From: Phoronis australis
Lineage: Eukaryota; Phoronida; Phoronidae
DNA: 58,360 nucleotides
Reading direction: 5' to 3'
Assembly: GCA_002633005.1 (NCBI GenBank)
Contig: NMRA01000074.1
Coordinates: 961,097-1,019,456, forward strand
The translations under genes were made by a program, and so were the position numbers. Below the pieces are notes generated by a model, which ran no database searches, was not told the origin of the DNA, and saw nothing but the letters and a program-made list of their open reading frames with translations. Of this stretch, positions 55,280-58,360 are shown one piece after another. How positions within the stretch are numbered: the stretch's first letter is position 1; each line of letters opens with the position of its first letter.

Positions 55280-55408
55280 TTTGTAGGGACGTTCATCCTC
55301 ATGTCAGTTCAAGCAGCTCTGCCTCTCAACTGGCCTGGCAGTGGTAGCAGCCCCGTACGTATTGCGCTAGGAATGGGCTCCGTCGTGACCACTTTGATGG
55401 AGAGTTTG
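55280..55408 (+). CDS. Aquaporin, coding exon 2 (helix 1 to start of helix 2)
   Basis: Acceptor GCTTGCACAG, donor GTATGGGC, phase 0 on both sides (43 codons). Encodes FVGTFILMSVQAALPLNWPG, then VRIALGMGSVVTTLMESL. (E)FVGTFIL is the conserved helix-1 signature of the MIP family; the IALGMGS..V block is helix 2, which precedes the first NPA loop. Later exons with the NPA motifs (SGxHxNPAVT and NPARSF) are not found before the window ends, so the gene probably continues beyond it. An N at 55485 lies just after the exon. Confidence 0.75.
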
Positions 55409-57880
55409 GTATGGGCGGCCGTTTATGCAAAAAACATTAAAATGTATATTCAATTCTATTTAATGAACTCAATGCCAACTGTATGNCGCTGCGAGGTGAG
55501 GAGTTTATTTGTTTACTTCTAACAATATCGGCAAAATATCACAATTACTGCACGTGTAGGTCTCCCTGAAAAAGTAGTTAATAAAATGTGCAACATATGT
55601 TCCTGCTGTGGTTACGTGGGTTTCAAATTATGAGCGTCAGTGCTTTTCAGTGGTACAACAAGTGCAAGAAAGTTCAACAGCCACTGGAGGATCAAGGAGG
55701 GAGAGTGACCTGGGGACGTGGCCGGAAGGAGATGGTTTGTGCACGAATGATTGGTAATCGGCGGTGGCTACGCATAAGAAAGCAGATATTTTGTTTCAAT
55801 AATTTTATGGAGTCCATGCGAAAGCGCATGATAGTCAACCAACGTTCTCACCACCTTTCCTTGAACTTCAATGTTATCTGATTAATATAACATTTATATA
55901 TTTTTAAAATCATTTAAACCTGCGTTTTGCGTTGTTTAGCTGACCAAATGACCAATGTACGCATTGTCTGTGACTTGAATTGGTAACCGAAATGGAGTCC
56001 AATAACGGAAGGAATGTTATGAAAGCCGCGTAACCTGACGTCCCAGTAAACATGAGAGTATTGGCCCAGTACTGGATTTCTGTTGCTTGATAACGCTTGT
56101 ACCGTATACCGGTTTACGGTTCTGGGCCACGAATGGCCCAGTACCGTCCCCACGACACTAACCCAGTGANTGCACGGCAATATCCCACGTAATCTCGCGA
56201 AGTCTTGCTTTTTAGCGAGGTCCTAGTAGCGTTACTGAACGGGAGGCTGGACGACACTTGCCCCCTGGGACTTGCCCCCGTTTCAATACGAACACTCAGG
56301 CATTCATCACAGTTGCAAAACTCAAACATTCTCAGCGCCCTGTCTCTATTGAATTCAAAATAGTTTTATAGTCTTTGACTCCAGATAAACATACGTGTCA
56401 CTGGCACAGCAGAGAAATGTCACAAACACGCCGAATTAAAGATACGTCTAACGCGAACTTATCCAATAGAAATGTTCCGATACTCTTTCAATATGTCATC
56501 ATTTTTATTAAAATAAAATGCGGTTATTGGTTAGTTTGATGTTTGGATTTTGAGTTATGCACCAAAAAGGTCAACCCGCTTTAATTAAATTGAAAGTCTC
56601 CTTGCGAACATTTTAGACATATTAAGAATGAAATAACAAACACATACAAGGCTGTAATTCGTAGGGTGGACTTGTACTTTTAAGACTGACTACACGAATT
56701 TTCGATTGATGAGTGAAACTAATTCTTTGTTCTACTCAGCGGAAAACAAGCGAAAGTATAAGAGCCCGTTCAGACCGGCGTTACAGACCCTCTGTATAGA
56801 AACAACTTTCCGAAACATCCTCACCTATACTAAAAAAGTTGGAGTTTCTTAAAACTGATATTTGCGATCGCGAAACACAAAGCTTATAACACGAAAAGCT
56901 GTTTTGCATAACCAAATAACCCACCATCTTACTACTCGAAACCTACGTTCTGCGTTATAATCTGGACTATTTTTAAAGGCACTATTTCCGCTTCATTTTT
57001 GTTAAAAACTTCATGAAACGGATCTTTACGCAAACGCTTTTATTCGAAACCTAAGCCCAAATAATAGCCTTCGCCATGGCATCGAATTTTTTTATAGTGA
57101 ACTGAATTTAATACAGATTTTTTTAGCTTAATTTTTTCATTTTGTGTGGTGCACCAAGAAATAAATGGATGCCGGACGAAATGTCAATCGAAGATTCGAG
57201 TGTCGAATATGAACTTGGAGTTTCGGTTAATCCCAAGATCGTATACAGGCCTACGTGAACTCGAAATACCCACTCAAATAATCACGTTCAAGCTAATATA
57301 ATTACTTAACGGGTGGAATAAGTGCTTTTGGAACCAATAATTACAGAAATTTGCTACATTGAACAAAATATTCACCAGATTTCTTTAATGTGTATTTAAT
57401 TAAGAGCTCACGCTTACGCGATCTTCAGATTACGCAAAATTCAAGTTCACGCATACCAAACAAGTAATGGCAGGCGTTCGGTAGGTTATGTGTCCTCCGT
57501 TGAAAAGGCTTGCTAATCGTCCTCAAGTTGACTATTACCGCCGTAAAGTTTGAAATGAAGATCAGTTTGGGTGCTGGACTTATCTGCGATCCCAGATGGC
57601 TGTTACACGGTCTCAGTAAGGAAAGATTTTGCTCGATAGGTAAGCCGTCAACGGATGTCCGAGGCGCACTTGTTACAGCAATGCTAACCATAAAGTTTTC
57701 AGAATGTTATGGTAGATTTATTTTACTGCCTAACAGTACATAAGAGAGCACATCGACATTACAATATTCCTGTAGTAAAATCCTTGGTGTCTTTGACTGA
57801 GTATTTTTGCGTTATTTTACTGTTTTAGTTGTTTAACCCTCAAGCTCGGTTTCGTCCACTTGTGTCGTGGATTAATTTGA
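55409..57880. other. Aquaporin intron or downstream sequence
   Basis: No NPA-bearing exon seen. Short frames at 55588-55881 and 57510-57743 have no recognised motif. An N at 56170 adjoins a MITE copy. Confidence 0.4.
56171..56248. repeat. MITE family M1, copy 5 (truncated at gap)
   Basis: Starts inside the element at TGCACGGCAATATCCCACGT, directly after the N at 56170, and runs to TTACTGAACGGGAGGC. Confidence 0.7.
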
Positions 57881-57990
57881 GCAAACCACAGGCGTCCTCA
57901 GCTTCTGATCGTCCCTAATACACTGGATATAATACTATTATATGCAGTGTATTAGGGACGATCACAATCTGAGGACGCCTGTGGAGCAAA
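57880..57990. mobile_element. 99-bp foldback MITE with 6-bp target duplication
   Basis: Arms CCACAGGCGTCCTCAGCTTC.. (57886-57924) and ..CTGAGGACGCCTGTGG (57946-57984) are near-perfect inverted repeats of ~39 bp around a 21-base AT-rich loop. AGCAAA flanks both sides (57880-57885, 57985-57990). A partial copy of one arm may lie at 7938-7951. Confidence 0.8.
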
Positions 57991-58174
57991 CAAAGAAGCC
58001 ACATTTACAAGTGTTTCTCATGTAAAAGTAAGGGGACTCGAGGCAAGGGCTGTTGAAACCAATTAAGAGTTGTTGTGTCATTGTGTGATCTAAGGCATAA
58101 CAGCAATCCTTGAGTAATAACTATTTAATAATCCTCTCTTCTGCGAATTTTTGTCACCTTGCAGTGTGTATAGA

Positions 58175-58344
58175 GACTGACAGTCTATACATCCTGTTAG
58201 TGCTAGTCTTGATACTCTAGCAGCCCTACACAACTAACTAGTCTTGTGGTTGTTTATGTTGACTGGCAGTCTATACATGTAACCAGTTAGTCCTACTTTT
58301 GATACTCTCTGCAAGGCTAACTGTGTAGTCTTGTGGTTGTATAC
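58175..58344. repeat. Two-copy tandem repeat, ~86-bp period
   Basis: GACTG(A/G)CAGTCTATACAT begins at 58175 and 58261. Both units contain AGTCTTGATACTCT-like and TAGTCTTGTGGTTGT sequence. Confidence 0.8.
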
Positions 58345-58360
58345 AGGACATGCTGATAGT

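Noticed and set aside
57510-57743. A 77-codon frame as a further aquaporin exon
   Set aside because: It has no NPA motif, no MIP-family helices and no suitable splice phase.

Overview
This is a stretch of animal nuclear genome: genes are split by GT-AG introns, coding density is low, and transposable-element debris is heavy. The predicted proteins (RanBP1, TBCCD1, a DNase I-like enzyme, an aquaporin) are typical of invertebrate bilaterians. Two 132-bp segments flanking a one-base gap at 11568 are near-identical (4 differences). If they are two haplotypes, polymorphism is very high, as in broadcast-spawning marine animals such as amphioxus. Hemichordates or molluscs are not excluded, and I do not name a species. 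Single N characters at 11568, 12750, 13842, 48345, 55485 and 56170 look like compressed scaffold gaps.

Layout. 1-2.7 kb: the first two coding exons of a DNase I-family gene, with no later exons visible. 3.7-5.4 kb: a 1.66-kb TTAA-flanked DNA transposon carrying a decayed THAP exon (two more copies at 35.4 and 49.2 kb). 8.3-12.7 kb: a decayed Ty3/gypsy retrotransposon with 144/149-bp LTRs, a tRNA-Ser-type primer site and a 5-bp target duplication, followed by stray pieces of the same family at gap edges. 16.2-21.9 kb: RanBP1 (five coding exons found, first exon uncertain), whose introns hold two box C/D snoRNAs that look like SNORD43 (U43). 24-29 kb: repeats, including a Penelope-type GIY-YIG remnant, two LTR-plus-primer-site fragments and a broken spliced gene. 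29.7-46.8 kb: TBCCD1 in 15 coding exons, its introns swollen by long arrays of a ~450-bp higher-order repeat in which nearly every ~150-bp monomer carries a CTCF-like motif. 52.6-55.4 kb: the first two exons of an aquaporin. The rest is intergenic sequence with small inverted-repeat elements, a tRNA-derived SINE and minisatellites.

All recognised host genes lie on the + strand. There is no operon logic; the clearest functional coupling is between RanBP1 and the snoRNAs processed from its introns, which would guide 2'-O-methylation of the ribosomal decoding site. The most interesting signals are the duplicated intronic SNORD43-like snoRNAs, the CTCF-motif arrays, the THAP/TTAA transposon family and a duplicated splice acceptor in TBCCD1.
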